Both the position numbers and the translations under genes were made by a program. 64,000 nucleotides of DNA from the NCBI GenBank assembly GCA_021817045.1, contig JAKAWG010000007.1:47420-111419 (forward strand), written 5' to 3'. The notes under the pieces are model-generated. The model worked only from the letters and a program-made list of their open reading frames with translations. It did not search any database and was not told where the DNA came from. Below are positions 8,821 to 16,242 of the stretch, piece by piece. This DNA comes from Acidobacteriota bacterium (GTDB lineage Bacteria; Acidobacteriota; Terriglobia; UBA7540). Each line of letters opens with the position of its first letter. Within the stretch, counting starts at the first letter, position 1.

Positions 8821-10086
8821 CTATAGGATTTTTTCGTAAACCTCTCGCGTCTTCCTTGCAATGGCATTCCAGGCATATTGCTGCCGGAATAGTGCGCCAG
8901 CTCGCTCCGCAATCGACGCTCTCTCCTCGGGGTGCTCCGCCAACCGGATCAAGGCTACTCCCAGCGCTCTGGGATTCTCCGGCTCGACCAAGATACCTGT
9001 CCTGCCAGATTCGATGACTTCCCGGAAGGCGGGAAGGGAAGTGGCCACGACCGCCTTTTCAAAAGCCAAGCCCGTCATCAGCGCGCCGCTAGTGCTGATC
9101 TCGCGGTACGGGTAGACAACGACGTCCGCTGCCTGAAGAAAGACAGGGACCTCTTCAAAAGGCACGAAGCGAAATTCGCAGCGGACGGAGCCCTCGATGT
9201 TCAGTGTGCGAATTTGGTCGCTCAACGCCTTGAGATATGCGGCGTCGCCCGTTCCGGCAACCACCAGCAAAGCTCCAGCAACCTGCCGCGCCACCTGCTC
9301 CCATGCTTCCAGTAGTAGTTCTGCGCCTTTGTATCGTTGGATGATACCCTGCCACAAGACAACGAAGCTGCCGGGGGAAACACCCAACCTCGCGCGGGCT
9401 TCTGCGGGGGAAGGTCGTGAGCCATCGGCGAACATCACGCCGTGTGGGATTAAGTCGATCCGCTCCGGATCGGTACGGAACTCGCTCACCAGCCGCTTGC
9501 GGGCTTCCTCCGTCTGGCAGATTAGGCGGTCTGCGAGTTCGTAAATGCGAGCGTAGAGCGGCTGCAATCGCCGGCCAGTACCTTGAGGCAGCACGTTGTG
9601 TACAGTGTACACAATCCTTATTCCTCGACTGCGCGCCCAGCGGAGGAAAAGGAGTTCGAGTGAAAGCCCCTCCTTGGCCAGAGGCAGAAACTGCACGTGA
9701 AGCACGTCGGGCGGATCGGTTCTGAAGCGTATGGCGGTGGCGGCCAGGTTCACGAGGTATTCCGCCGTTTTCATTCCCCGGCGAGCCCATGGGCGACTTA
9801 TCGCCCACCGCCGCACGGCGTCCAAAGCGCCCGGATGGTTGGTCAGTCCTTGCCGCCGGAAGCAACCAGGATCGAGGTAGTAATCAATCGACCCTATGGT
9901 GACGTCAACCCCCTCTTCCTGCAGGGCTTTCGCAAGATACCCCACGTAGTAAGGAATGATGCAGGCCAAGTCCATCATGAAGACGCGGAGCTGACTTGAG
10001 GGTCTGGCGGCGGGCGTGGTCCTTACCGAGGGCGATTCTATCAAGGGAGTCTCCGCGTTCCGCAGACGCGCCTGCTCAAGAATCAT
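8821..10086 (-). CDS. Glycosyltransferase family 4 protein
   Basis: A GT-B fold glycosyltransferase of 421 residues that probably adds a sugar to a lipid-linked exopolysaccharide intermediate at the cytoplasmic membrane. The C-terminal domain has the family markers VLWQGIIQRYKGAELLLEAW, LLVVAGTGDAAYLKAL, FVPFEEVPVFLQAADVVVYPYREISTSGALMTGLAFEKAVVAT and the EPENPRALGVALIRL nucleotide-binding tail. The frame is open further upstream, but the ATG at 10086 (MILEQARLRN) overlaps the end of the deacetylase gene by 11 bases, indicating coupling, so it is preferred. It is the last gene of the exopolysaccharide/exosortase cluster. Confidence 0.88.
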   Translation of the reverse strand: MILEQARLRNAETPLIESPSVRTTPAARPSSQLRVFMMDLACIIPYYVGYLAKALQEEGVDVTIGSIDYYLDPGCFRRQGLTNHPGALDAVRRWAISRPWARRGMKTAEYLVNLAATAIRFRTDPPDVLHVQFLPLAKEGLSLELLFLRWARSRGIRIVYTVHNVLPQGTGRRLQPLYARIYELADRLICQTEEARKRLVSEFRTDPERIDLIPHGVMFADGSRPSPAEARARLGVSPGSFVVLWQGIIQRYKGAELLLEAWEQVARQVAGALLVVAGTGDAAYLKALSDQIRTLNIEGSVRCEFRFVPFEEVPVFLQAADVVVYPYREISTSGALMTGLAFEKAVVATSLPAFREVIESGRTGILVEPENPRALGVALIRLAEHPEERASIAERAGALFRQQYAWNAIARKTREVYEKIL

Positions 10087-10825
10087 CGAAATCCAGGGGA
10101 GCGTGGGTGAGTGTGCGCCAAGCGGCGTGATAGAGCCTGTCGCCCATCGCCTTCTTGACCATCTCTTTGACGGTGTATCTCGCTCGCCCGGCACGGGCCC
10201 TCAATGGAGTCATTTCCAGCCAGCGCTTAAGGTCTTCCGCCTGAACGGTCTGCCGCATCCCCCATCGCCCGATGATGCGGGTGCTCGCTCGCTCGAACGG
10301 CTGCGCCCACGGATTCGAGGTGTATACCCTCGTGTAGCCCGACTTCACGCACGCTTCCAGCACGCGCCGGTTCCATCGCCCATGAGGGAGAGAAAGGGAT
10401 TCAACTGCCACCCCTAAGTGGTCTTCGATCTCCCGCTTGGAATCCCTCAACTCGTCGAAAAGTGCAGGGCCGCAGAGGTGCGTTAAGGGACGGTGTGAGC
10501 GTCCGTGCGAGCCGACTTCATTCCCGGCCGTTACAAGCTCGCGCAATTGTTCCCACGTCATGAAATCAGAGCGGCGGCTGAGGCGGCCCGTGATGACGAA
10601 AAATATGGCTTCGAGCGAATTCTTTGTTAGGGCGGGGAAACCGTATTTGAAGTTCGAGAGGTGTCCGTCGTCAAAGGTGATGGAGAATCCTAAACCTGCT
10701 GCGGCACTCTGCCGGAGTTCACTAATGAGTGTCAGGTGCTGCTGAAACTGGCTTTCCGTTAGCACATAGAGCGAGCGGGAAGGCACAGGCGACAGCTCGT
10801 GGTACATGAGCACGGTGCTGCCCAT
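10076..10825 (-). CDS. Polysaccharide deacetylase (CE4 / NodB-like)
   Basis: A metal-dependent deacetylase that removes N- or O-acetyl groups from exopolysaccharide. The NodB order is visible: VLMYHEL at the start, ITFDDGH (catalytic Asp pair), AIFFVITG, the metal-binding EVGSHGRSHRPLTHL, then SLSLPHGRWNRRVLEA. The ATG at 10825 (MGSTVLMYHEL) has GAAAGAG upstream and fits the usual family start. A GTG at 10897 would add 24 residues rich in Lys and Ala and is less likely. No signal peptide is evident, as in several exosortase-linked deacetylases. It is followed by an overlapping GT4 gene and preceded by epsI. Confidence 0.88.
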   Translation of the reverse strand: MGSTVLMYHELSPVPSRSLYVLTESQFQQHLTLISELRQSAAAGLGFSITFDDGHLSNFKYGFPALTKNSLEAIFFVITGRLSRRSDFMTWEQLRELVTAGNEVGSHGRSHRPLTHLCGPALFDELRDSKREIEDHLGVAVESLSLPHGRWNRRVLEACVKSGYTRVYTSNPWAQPFERASTRIIGRWGMRQTVQAEDLKRWLEMTPLRARAGRARYTVKEMVKKAMGDRLYHAAWRTLTHAPLDFDDS

Positions 10826-10951
10826 CACGAGCTCTTTCGCGGCGGTCGGAGCTTTCGCCGTGTCGCCTTTCCGTCTTTGGAGACTTTTGCTAAGCACGGA
10901 GGACGCGGAAGAGTGGGAGGGCCACGGGACTTTGTTCGCGCAGGGTGGTTA

Positions 10952-11590
10952 TCAGGGCAGAGCGTGCTCCAATGGGGGCAGGAAGACTTGCGCAAAACGC
11001 GCGATTCTCTGCCGCGCGGCGCTCTCGCCTCCAGGGCCGATCGGAGCCTCAAGTCGGGCCAGCACGCCGTCCGTTCGTCCCGTCCACATGGCCTTAAGCA
11101 TCAGCTCGTAAACGTGCCGGATCCGCTTGTCAAAGATGCGATGTCCGGTCTGGTACCACCACGTGACGACGCGCCGCTGTCCTCCCTCGCCGACAACCAT
11201 CTCTCTCGCCTCAAACCACGGCCTTCCCGGCGGGCCCAATGACTGGGTTCCGCTCGAGAGGATTGTCCACCCTTGTGACGGATAGCACAATCTCGGCGTG
11301 TGTTCGTCGAGCCCGGAGGGCAAGTCGCGATGGAAGCCTACGTAAACGATCACTTGACCGCCCAGCGGATCCTCGTAGACTCGCAACAGGCTGGTGTCGG
11401 CCGGGTCACCGCCGTAGAGCGGGTTAAACTCGATGTCTTTGCCGCGCCAGCTCCCAAGATCGTACGGCACCCGGCTCCAGTGTACGTCTTTGATCTGGTC
11501 GGCTTTGTAGCGGGCCGCCATCCGGACCGCAAAGAACGTGCCGGAAATGAGCAAGATCAACGCGCCCAGCCGAATTTCGCGAACACCCAT
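10952..11590 (-). CDS. EpsI / DUF3485 domain protein
   Basis: A 212-residue membrane-anchored protein of the EpsI family (DUF3485), a frequent neighbour of, or C-terminal fusion to, exosortases in exopolysaccharide loci. One N-terminal membrane segment (residues 7-23) is followed by the periplasmic domain with VPYDLGSWRGKDIEF, then DEHTPRLCYPSQGWTI, which carries a conserved Cys and His, and VVTWWYQTGHRI. The frame is open for another 267 codons upstream, but that part is the out-of-frame shadow of the exosortase. The ATG at 11590 overlaps the exosortase end by 34 bases. Its probable role is export or processing of exopolysaccharide; the biochemistry is not established. Confidence 0.88.
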   Translation of the reverse strand: MGVREIRLGALILLISGTFFAVRMAARYKADQIKDVHWSRVPYDLGSWRGKDIEFNPLYGGDPADTSLLRVYEDPLGGQVIVYVGFHRDLPSGLDEHTPRLCYPSQGWTILSSGTQSLGPPGRPWFEAREMVVGEGGQRRVVTWWYQTGHRIFDKRIRHVYELMLKAMWTGRTDGVLARLEAPIGPGGESAARQRIARFAQVFLPPLEHALP

Positions 11591-12453
11591 TGGAGCCCCT
11601 GATTTTCTGCTACCAGCAATAATGATGCCAGCAGAAAGATTACCACCCCCCACGCCATGTGGAGAGTCTCGTTGGAAGCAAGCCCTGAAAATCGGCTGGC
11701 CAAAAGGCCGGTTCCGACAATACGGACCACGTTCATGGCCAGCGCAACAAACGGTACCGAAAGAATCAGAAGGCCTCGCTGCACCCATCGCCGGTTCTGC
11801 AGGAAGGCCATGAGCGTTGCCAGAGCCAGCAGCGCGAACAGCGAGTGCGTGCCGCTGCACGCCTCTTTCACCTCGAGGACGTCGTGCGGCAGGATCAGCA
11901 GGTTGCCGTTCTGAAACACCACGACGCCCAAGGATTGCAGGATTCTCGCGCCGGCCGTGCTCGCCAACGTCTGCAGCTGCCAAGTGAGACTCCCCATGGC
12001 GTAGGAGGGCCACGGTACCATGAAGGCAAGGAAAGCCACGGGGCCAACTATAGCCCGGGCGCGTGCACTTCCCCATACAAACCCCGTACAGCCGACCAAA
12101 ACGGCGACCAGACCCACGCCGGAAACCAGCAGGATGCCACTTAGCGTTCCCATCACCGCCAGGGCGCATCCGGCTAGAACTCCGGCCAAGCCCAGATTCC
12201 ACGGTTTGGCTTCCAGCGCCTTGATCCGCGGCCATTCCCTCCAGATCAAATAAGCCGAAATAGCCGGTATAAGAACGCCGTACGAAAAAACAGAGCTGGA
12301 AAACCAACCCACCGTCGTCTGGACAAGGAATTCCCAGAAAAGCGCAACGATACCCCCAAGCAAACCGAGTTTGAGGACGCGCCCGAACCACACCGCAGAG
12401 CCTGCTTGGCTCGGCATTGTCGTGCTGGCTTGCCCTTCAACCTGAATTTGCAT
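11557..12453 (-). CDS. xrt: Exosortase (PEP-CTERM sorting transpeptidase)
   Basis: Exosortases are polytopic membrane enzymes that recognise and cleave PEP-CTERM tails of exported proteins. The 298-residue product has about eight hydrophobic helices. It carries the three catalytic residues expected: Cys199 in EACSGTHSL, Arg244 in AMNVVRIVGTG and His265 in NETLHMAWGV. Two probable substrates, with PEP-CTERM tails, are encoded 1.5-3.5 kb away. The epsI gene overlaps its end, and glycosyltransferase and deacetylase genes flank it, so exopolysaccharide production and protein sorting are probably linked. The start at 12453 (MQIQVEGQ) gives a usual length. Confidence 0.94.
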   Translation of the reverse strand: MQIQVEGQASTTMPSQAGSAVWFGRVLKLGLLGGIVALFWEFLVQTTVGWFSSSVFSYGVLIPAISAYLIWREWPRIKALEAKPWNLGLAGVLAGCALAVMGTLSGILLVSGVGLVAVLVGCTGFVWGSARARAIVGPVAFLAFMVPWPSYAMGSLTWQLQTLASTAGARILQSLGVVVFQNGNLLILPHDVLEVKEACSGTHSLFALLALATLMAFLQNRRWVQRGLLILSVPFVALAMNVVRIVGTGLLASRFSGLASNETLHMAWGVVIFLLASLLLVAENQGLQWVFAKFGWAR

Positions 12454-12584
12454 TCGACTTAGCCCATCGGCAAGTTGTCCGCTCGGCTTGAAATGGTCAT
12501 GCAGCGACGGTCGCCCGCGTGCTGAGTCAGAGGTTGTTTGAGGAGATCAACTTGCGAAGCAGGCAAGACAGCTTCTTCACCTCG

Positions 12585-13637
12585 CTACCCCGCAACTGCT
12601 CCGACGAGAGATACGGGACCGGCCTCGGACCTTACGGGTTGCCCGTCCTGATCGAGTATTGCCGGTACCGGAAATCCCGTGATTCCGAGCCGCCGCAGCC
12701 GCGCGAATTCCCAGTAAAAGCCGGTTTCCTCGACCAACTTCAGCACTAAGTCCATTGCATCGGCAGACCGACCCCAAAGGTTGAGGCAAAATGCTCGAAC
12801 GCCCGCGAACAACATCTCTTTTATATAGTACATCTTATACCGCCATGCCGGCACCGACGGATCCCAAGATGGATTATACCGAGCGATCGGAAAGTAATGA
12901 GCGCGGGAAATCCCCCTATGGTAAAAGCGGGCGAAGTAATAGCGCCGTCTCATGCACGTGGCCTGGAGCTGGTGCCGAACGAGAATCTGGGGTACGAAGA
13001 AAATGCGGCACCCCGCGGCAGCCACCCTGCGGCTGAATTCGGTGTCTCCCTCTCGGCCCGCAACGGAGCCGGGGCCTAGATCAAGCCGAAATCCTCCGGC
13101 TTTTGCGAACACGGAGCGGCGAACGATAGAGTTCCCGCCGTGAAGATACACTTCAGAAGGGGCCAGTTCGTGCACCGTCTGGCACAAATCGATGAGACCC
13201 ATGCTGGCCAGCATTTCCTGGCTGAGCCACGCCGGCCGCTGCCCTTCAACCTCCACCAGAATTCGCCCCTGGACAGCATCCACGTCCGGGTTGCTGAAAA
13301 CCTCTCGAATGCCTTCGAGGTAGCGAACGTCACAAAGGCAGTCATCGTCTGTGAAGGCCAGGATTTCTCCTCGCGCCGCGCAGACGCCCGTGTTCAGAGC
13401 GTTGCTTTTTCCTTTCTTCGGCTCGCCCTTGGTACGAAGGTGCGACGGAAACTTCGTAGCGTATTCGGCCAGGACCGACGACGTTGAGTCCGTCGAACCG
13501 TTGTCCACCACCACCAACTCCCAATCCTGCTGCGCGAGGTTGGAAGCCGTCAATAGCGAGTCCAGCGTTTTCCGCAGGCTGGCCCCGCGGTTGCGGGTGC
13601 ACACAATCACACTCAGCTTGGTGAGAACCTCGGACAT
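12585..13637 (-). CDS. Glycosyltransferase family 2 protein
   Basis: A GT-A fold enzyme of 350 residues, probably cytosolic and acting in exopolysaccharide assembly. The N-terminus reads LSVIVCTRNRG, followed by LVVVDNGSTDST (nucleotide binding), KGKSNALNTGV and the DxD-type metal motif FTDDDC near residue 97. An acceptor-side segment follows with HGGNSIVRRSVF, a FDLGPGSVAGREGDTEFSRR-like stretch (catalytic acid region GREGDTE), and RHQLQ. No transmembrane segment is present. It is the first gene of the minus-strand exosortase cluster and lies 131 bases before the exosortase. Confidence 0.9.
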   Translation of the reverse strand: MSEVLTKLSVIVCTRNRGASLRKTLDSLLTASNLAQQDWELVVVDNGSTDSTSSVLAEYATKFPSHLRTKGEPKKGKSNALNTGVCAARGEILAFTDDDCLCDVRYLEGIREVFSNPDVDAVQGRILVEVEGQRPAWLSQEMLASMGLIDLCQTVHELAPSEVYLHGGNSIVRRSVFAKAGGFRLDLGPGSVAGREGDTEFSRRVAAAGCRIFFVPQILVRHQLQATCMRRRYYFARFYHRGISRAHYFPIARYNPSWDPSVPAWRYKMYYIKEMLFAGVRAFCLNLWGRSADAMDLVLKLVEETGFYWEFARLRRLGITGFPVPAILDQDGQPVRSEAGPVSLVGAVAG

Positions 13638-13788
13638 CTTCTTCCCCGTACGTGTTCGTGCGGCGGGCGTGCCGGAAGGTGGTTACGAAAACAGCTTTGA
13701 TGTGCCCTCACACCCGCGATGCTATTCCATTAACCCATCCCGCCACGCGCCGTCCACAAGCCCCTATTCTATCTAATCGGCAGCCAAC

Positions 13789-13843
13789 AAAAAAACCCCG
13801 GCGCCTAACTTTCGAATCGATGCCGAAAGCGAGGCTACCGGGG
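13789..13843 (-). terminator. Rho-independent terminator of the first PEP-CTERM gene
   Basis: On the minus strand an interrupted but fully paired stem (CCCCGG, GCCT and CTTTCG on the left arm; CGAAAG, AGGC and CCGGGG on the right) is followed by seven T residues. It lies about 130 bases downstream of the PEP-CTERM gene that ends at 13976 and before the GT2 gene, isolating the two transcription units. Confidence 0.8.
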
Positions 13844-13975
13844 AAATTCGTATCGGGATTCTGTCATTCCGCCTGCTTCAGCTTCGAAGCCGGCATCCGT
13901 AACACAACCCCTAAATATCGAAGAACTTCAATGCCACCAACACCGGCCAGGGTTTTAGGAAACGACGGACGACTG

Positions 13976-14629
13976 CTAGCTATGCAAGAAACTCTTCTTG
14001 CGAGTTAGGATGCCTGCGCCCAGCAAACCGAGACCGAGCAATGCCAAGCTGGCTGGCTCGGGTATAGGCATTACCGACAGGCTCTCGCCGAGAAGCACAT
14101 TGCCCGAGCTTGCTGTGAGATCAACAAAAGGATCGGCAGAACTCCAACTGATTGCAGCGGAGTTTGTCCCACTGCTTCCCATTTCGGTTACAGACATGCA
14201 ACCACTAGTGCCGGGCATTCCGGCCGCCGTCGTATCGCACACCATGCCGACCTCGCCACTCTGCAAACTGCTCACATCCAGAGTACCCTTGGTAATGCCG
14301 TGAGAAAGGAGGTTCGACATATTGAGGTAAATGTACTGCCCAGAGTTGATTTCGTTGTCAGATGTGCCAGCCAGCCCCACTCCGTCTTCAGGGACCGGTG
14401 TGTTTTTAACGTACAAATTATTCGTGGCTGCGCCGTTGTATCCCGTGAGGGTTACGCTGAGCCCACTCATGCTGTAGGTTGCCGTCGGCGTGCCAAGATT
14501 TCCAGGGCAACTGCCAGGAAACGACGACGTAGGACACCCGCTGAAATTGAAGGTAACAGACGTTGCCCACGCCGACGAAGTGGCGAAAACCATTGCCGCC
14601 GCCAGAACTGCCAGAAGCTTAAATTTCAT
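13976..14629 (-). CDS. PEP-CTERM sorting domain protein
   Basis: A secreted 217-residue protein. It has an N-terminal signal peptide (KLLAVLAAAMVFATSSAWA), a Ser/Thr/Gly-rich beta-type body with few charges and several Cys, and a C-terminal sorting signal. That signal is IPEPASLALLGLGLLGAG followed by Arg-Lys-Lys, with PEP at residues 190-192, one hydrophobic helix and a basic end. It is a probable substrate of the exosortase encoded at 11557-12453. The body matches no family I recognise; such proteins are usually extracellular matrix or biofilm components. A leader hairpin shared with the other PEP-CTERM gene lies 40-odd bases upstream, and a GGAGGA ribosome site precedes the ATG. Confidence 0.92.
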   Translation of the reverse strand: MKFKLLAVLAAAMVFATSSAWATSVTFNFSGCPTSSFPGSCPGNLGTPTATYSMSGLSVTLTGYNGAATNNLYVKNTPVPEDGVGLAGTSDNEINSGQYIYLNMSNLLSHGITKGTLDVSSLQSGEVGMVCDTTAAGMPGTSGCMSVTEMGSSGTNSAAISWSSADPFVDLTASSGNVLLGESLSVMPIPEPASLALLGLGLLGAGILTRKKSFLHS

Positions 14630-14654
14630 TTAGTTCCTCCTCTTCCTTTCAATT

Positions 14655-14695
14655 GATGATCGTCATCGCTGAGAAGAGCAACGCCCCCCTCTTCT
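14655..14695 (-). promoter_or_regulatory. Leader hairpin of PEP-CTERM gene, copy 1
   Basis: In the minus-strand leader, AGAAGAG pairs with CTCTTCT (arms at 14689-14695 and 14672-14678) around a GGGGGCGTTG-type loop. CAGCGATGA-rich sequence follows, ending about 25 bases before the start codon. The same element, with a compensatory change in the stem, lies at the same distance upstream of the second PEP-CTERM gene. Whether it acts as RNA or as a DNA site is open. Confidence 0.6.
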
Positions 14696-15140
14696 GCCAT
14701 GTTTGTCCGGACATTACTCCTTGTTTCCGCTAAATGATTTTCTGAATAGTCGAAGAATGGACAATCGGCGGCCGGTATTCCGAGACCCCCCTCACCAGCC
14801 CCTTTTGCCCCGCCGGCTGACATCAAAAGTATGTTTGTGCTTGGGCGGGACTCTCAGGATCTCAACGTTTGCGGCAGACGAGAACGCCACCAGAAAGCAT
14901 GCAAGCGTTCCCTTCCTCCAGAGTGAACCCCAACTTGCGAACCAAAGCTCGTTTCGCCAGCTTCGCCCATGCGGGGGATTTTAGTGCAACCTTGATACCA
15001 AACGCTTAATTCGGCAAAGTGTTGAAAAATAATAGATTAGCTGGTAACCAAAGCAATACTTGGCGGAAAATATTTGCGCTAAAGTGGAGGTAAACTTCTC
15101 TTGAGGTCCTGTGCCTCGAAAATAATACGCAACAGGAAAG
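14696..15140. other. Intergenic region upstream of PEP-CTERM gene 1
   Basis: About 445 bases between the leader element and the terminator of the second PEP-CTERM gene. It becomes AT-rich after 14990. I see no convincing gene on either strand. It presumably contains the promoter of the first PEP-CTERM gene, but no clear -35/-10 pair stands out. Confidence 0.4.
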
Positions 15141-15191
15141 AAAAACCCAGACGCCTTCCTTTGGGCAGTTGCCAACAGGAAGGCGTCTGGG
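15141..15191 (-). terminator. Rho-independent terminator of the second PEP-CTERM gene
   Basis: A perfect 15-base stem (15146-15160 with 15177-15191, arms CCCAGACGCCTTCCT and complement) closes a 16-base loop and is followed on the minus strand by TTTTTC. It lies 95 bases beyond the stop at 15286. Confidence 0.88.
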
Positions 15192-15285
15192 ACTTGGAAT
15201 GAGCAGTACTTCTGGAACTGTCGAGGACTTCCACCTTAAAGCCATTGCCGTTGTGGACCAAACGAGAAAAAGCTCGTTTGGGTGC

Positions 15286-15972
15286 TCACAAGGCAACGGA
15301 AGATCGCTGGTTGCGCAGCGCGCTTTTTCGCACAAAAACGGCCGCGCCGAGCAGGGCTATGCCCAGCAGCAGGAAGCTCCCCGGTTCAGGGGCTGCCATG
15401 ACCTCGCCACTGGAGACGCCTGCTGTAAGCGCCTTGCTCGAAGACTGGTTCAGCAGAGTCGTCAAGTTTGTCGTCGATCCCAAGTCGAGGCTAAGGCTCA
15501 CAATGCCACTACCCGGGAAAACACCTGCGTAGGTTCCGGAAAGCCCAGTTAGGTCAGCACTGAGCATCGTATTGGTGCTGGCAACGCTGTTGGTTTGGAA
15601 GGCATCGAGCAAACTGAGCGTGCCCGTAAGATAGTTTGTCCCACCACAGCCCTTGGCCGACGTGAAGCAGAAGAGTTCGCTCCCAGTCACGCTCCAGTCG
15701 CTTGTGTTCGAAGTGGAACTAACCCACGAGAGTGTGTTGTTGCCGATACCGTAAAAGCCGGTAACGCCGCTGAGCGCGTTCTGCCCCATCGCGTCGCCGG
15801 TAATCCCAGAGAGCACAAGCAGGATATTGCTCGCGCTGTTGCCTCCTTTGAACGTGAGTGTCCCCTGACTCGTGCTTCCCAGGTTAATCTCTACGTCATC
15901 TGCCCGCGCCACTTGGCCCACGATTAGCAAGCCAAACAGCGCGACCAGAGTCAGAAGCGAAATTTTCTTCAT
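15286..15972 (-). CDS. PEP-CTERM sorting domain protein
   Basis: A 228-residue exported protein. It has a signal peptide (KKISLLTLVALFGLLIVGQVARA), a low-charge Ser/Thr/Gly/Leu-rich body and a C-terminal APEPGSFLLLGIALLGAA segment with PEP at residues 195-197, followed by a basic end. It should be processed by the local exosortase. The body differs from the other PEP-CTERM protein here; a CFTSAKGCGG loop suggests a disulfide. The gene has its own perfect terminator downstream and shares the leader hairpin with the other PEP-CTERM gene, pointing to common regulation. Function beyond surface or matrix display is unknown. Confidence 0.91.
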   Translation of the reverse strand: MKKISLLTLVALFGLLIVGQVARADDVEINLGSTSQGTLTFKGGNSASNILLVLSGITGDAMGQNALSGVTGFYGIGNNTLSWVSSTSNTSDWSVTGSELFCFTSAKGCGGTNYLTGTLSLLDAFQTNSVASTNTMLSADLTGLSGTYAGVFPGSGIVSLSLDLGSTTNLTTLLNQSSSKALTAGVSSGEVMAAPEPGSFLLLGIALLGAAVFVRKSALRNQRSSVAL

Positions 15973-15996
15973 TACCCCTTCTGTTTACTTCAAAGT

Positions 15997-16038
15997 AATA
16001 ATCATCATCGCTGAGAGGAGCAATGTCCCCCTCCTCTC
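15997..16038 (-). promoter_or_regulatory. Leader hairpin of PEP-CTERM gene, copy 2
   Basis: GAGAGGAG pairs with CTCCTCTC (arms at 16031-16038 and 16013-16020 on the plus strand) around a GGGGACATTG loop, followed by CAGCGATGATGATTATT. Compared with copy 1, the fourth base pair of the stem is G-C instead of A-T and pairing is kept. It begins 40 bases before the start codon, as in copy 1. Confidence 0.6.
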
Positions 16039-16242
16039 GAACTGAAGCTGCTTTCTCCGACTTCGGTCGAAACCCCTTTGCAGTACCTAGGGGAAGCTAG
16101 ATGCCAAACGGTACTTCTGGCATCTTCTTGACAAATGAGGGGGTAGCCCACCGGGCCGCGGTCTGATGCGGCAAACCCTTGCTCTAATGTTGGGGAAACT
16201 TGTCCTAACTTGATCTATTTCAAGGACATAACTCGGAGATAA

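Noticed and set aside
11591..12391. Long open frame upstream of and continuous with the EpsI gene
   Set aside because: It is antisense-free but out of frame with the exosortase on the same strand; its translation is Gly/Arg-rich and unlike any family, while the exosortase frame has all catalytic motifs.
14655..14740. Sigma-54 promoter (GG-N10-GC) in the PEP-CTERM leader
   Set aside because: TTGCT is present in both copies, but no GG dinucleotide in a TGGCA context lies ten bases before the GC; the TGGCA in copy 1 is 17 bases away and absent in copy 2.
16195..16232. Second copy of the TTGTCCT/AGGACA dyad near the DUF4965 gene end
   Set aside because: The arms are separated by 16-17 bases instead of seven and the position is downstream of a gene, so the match to 42274-42294 is probably chance.
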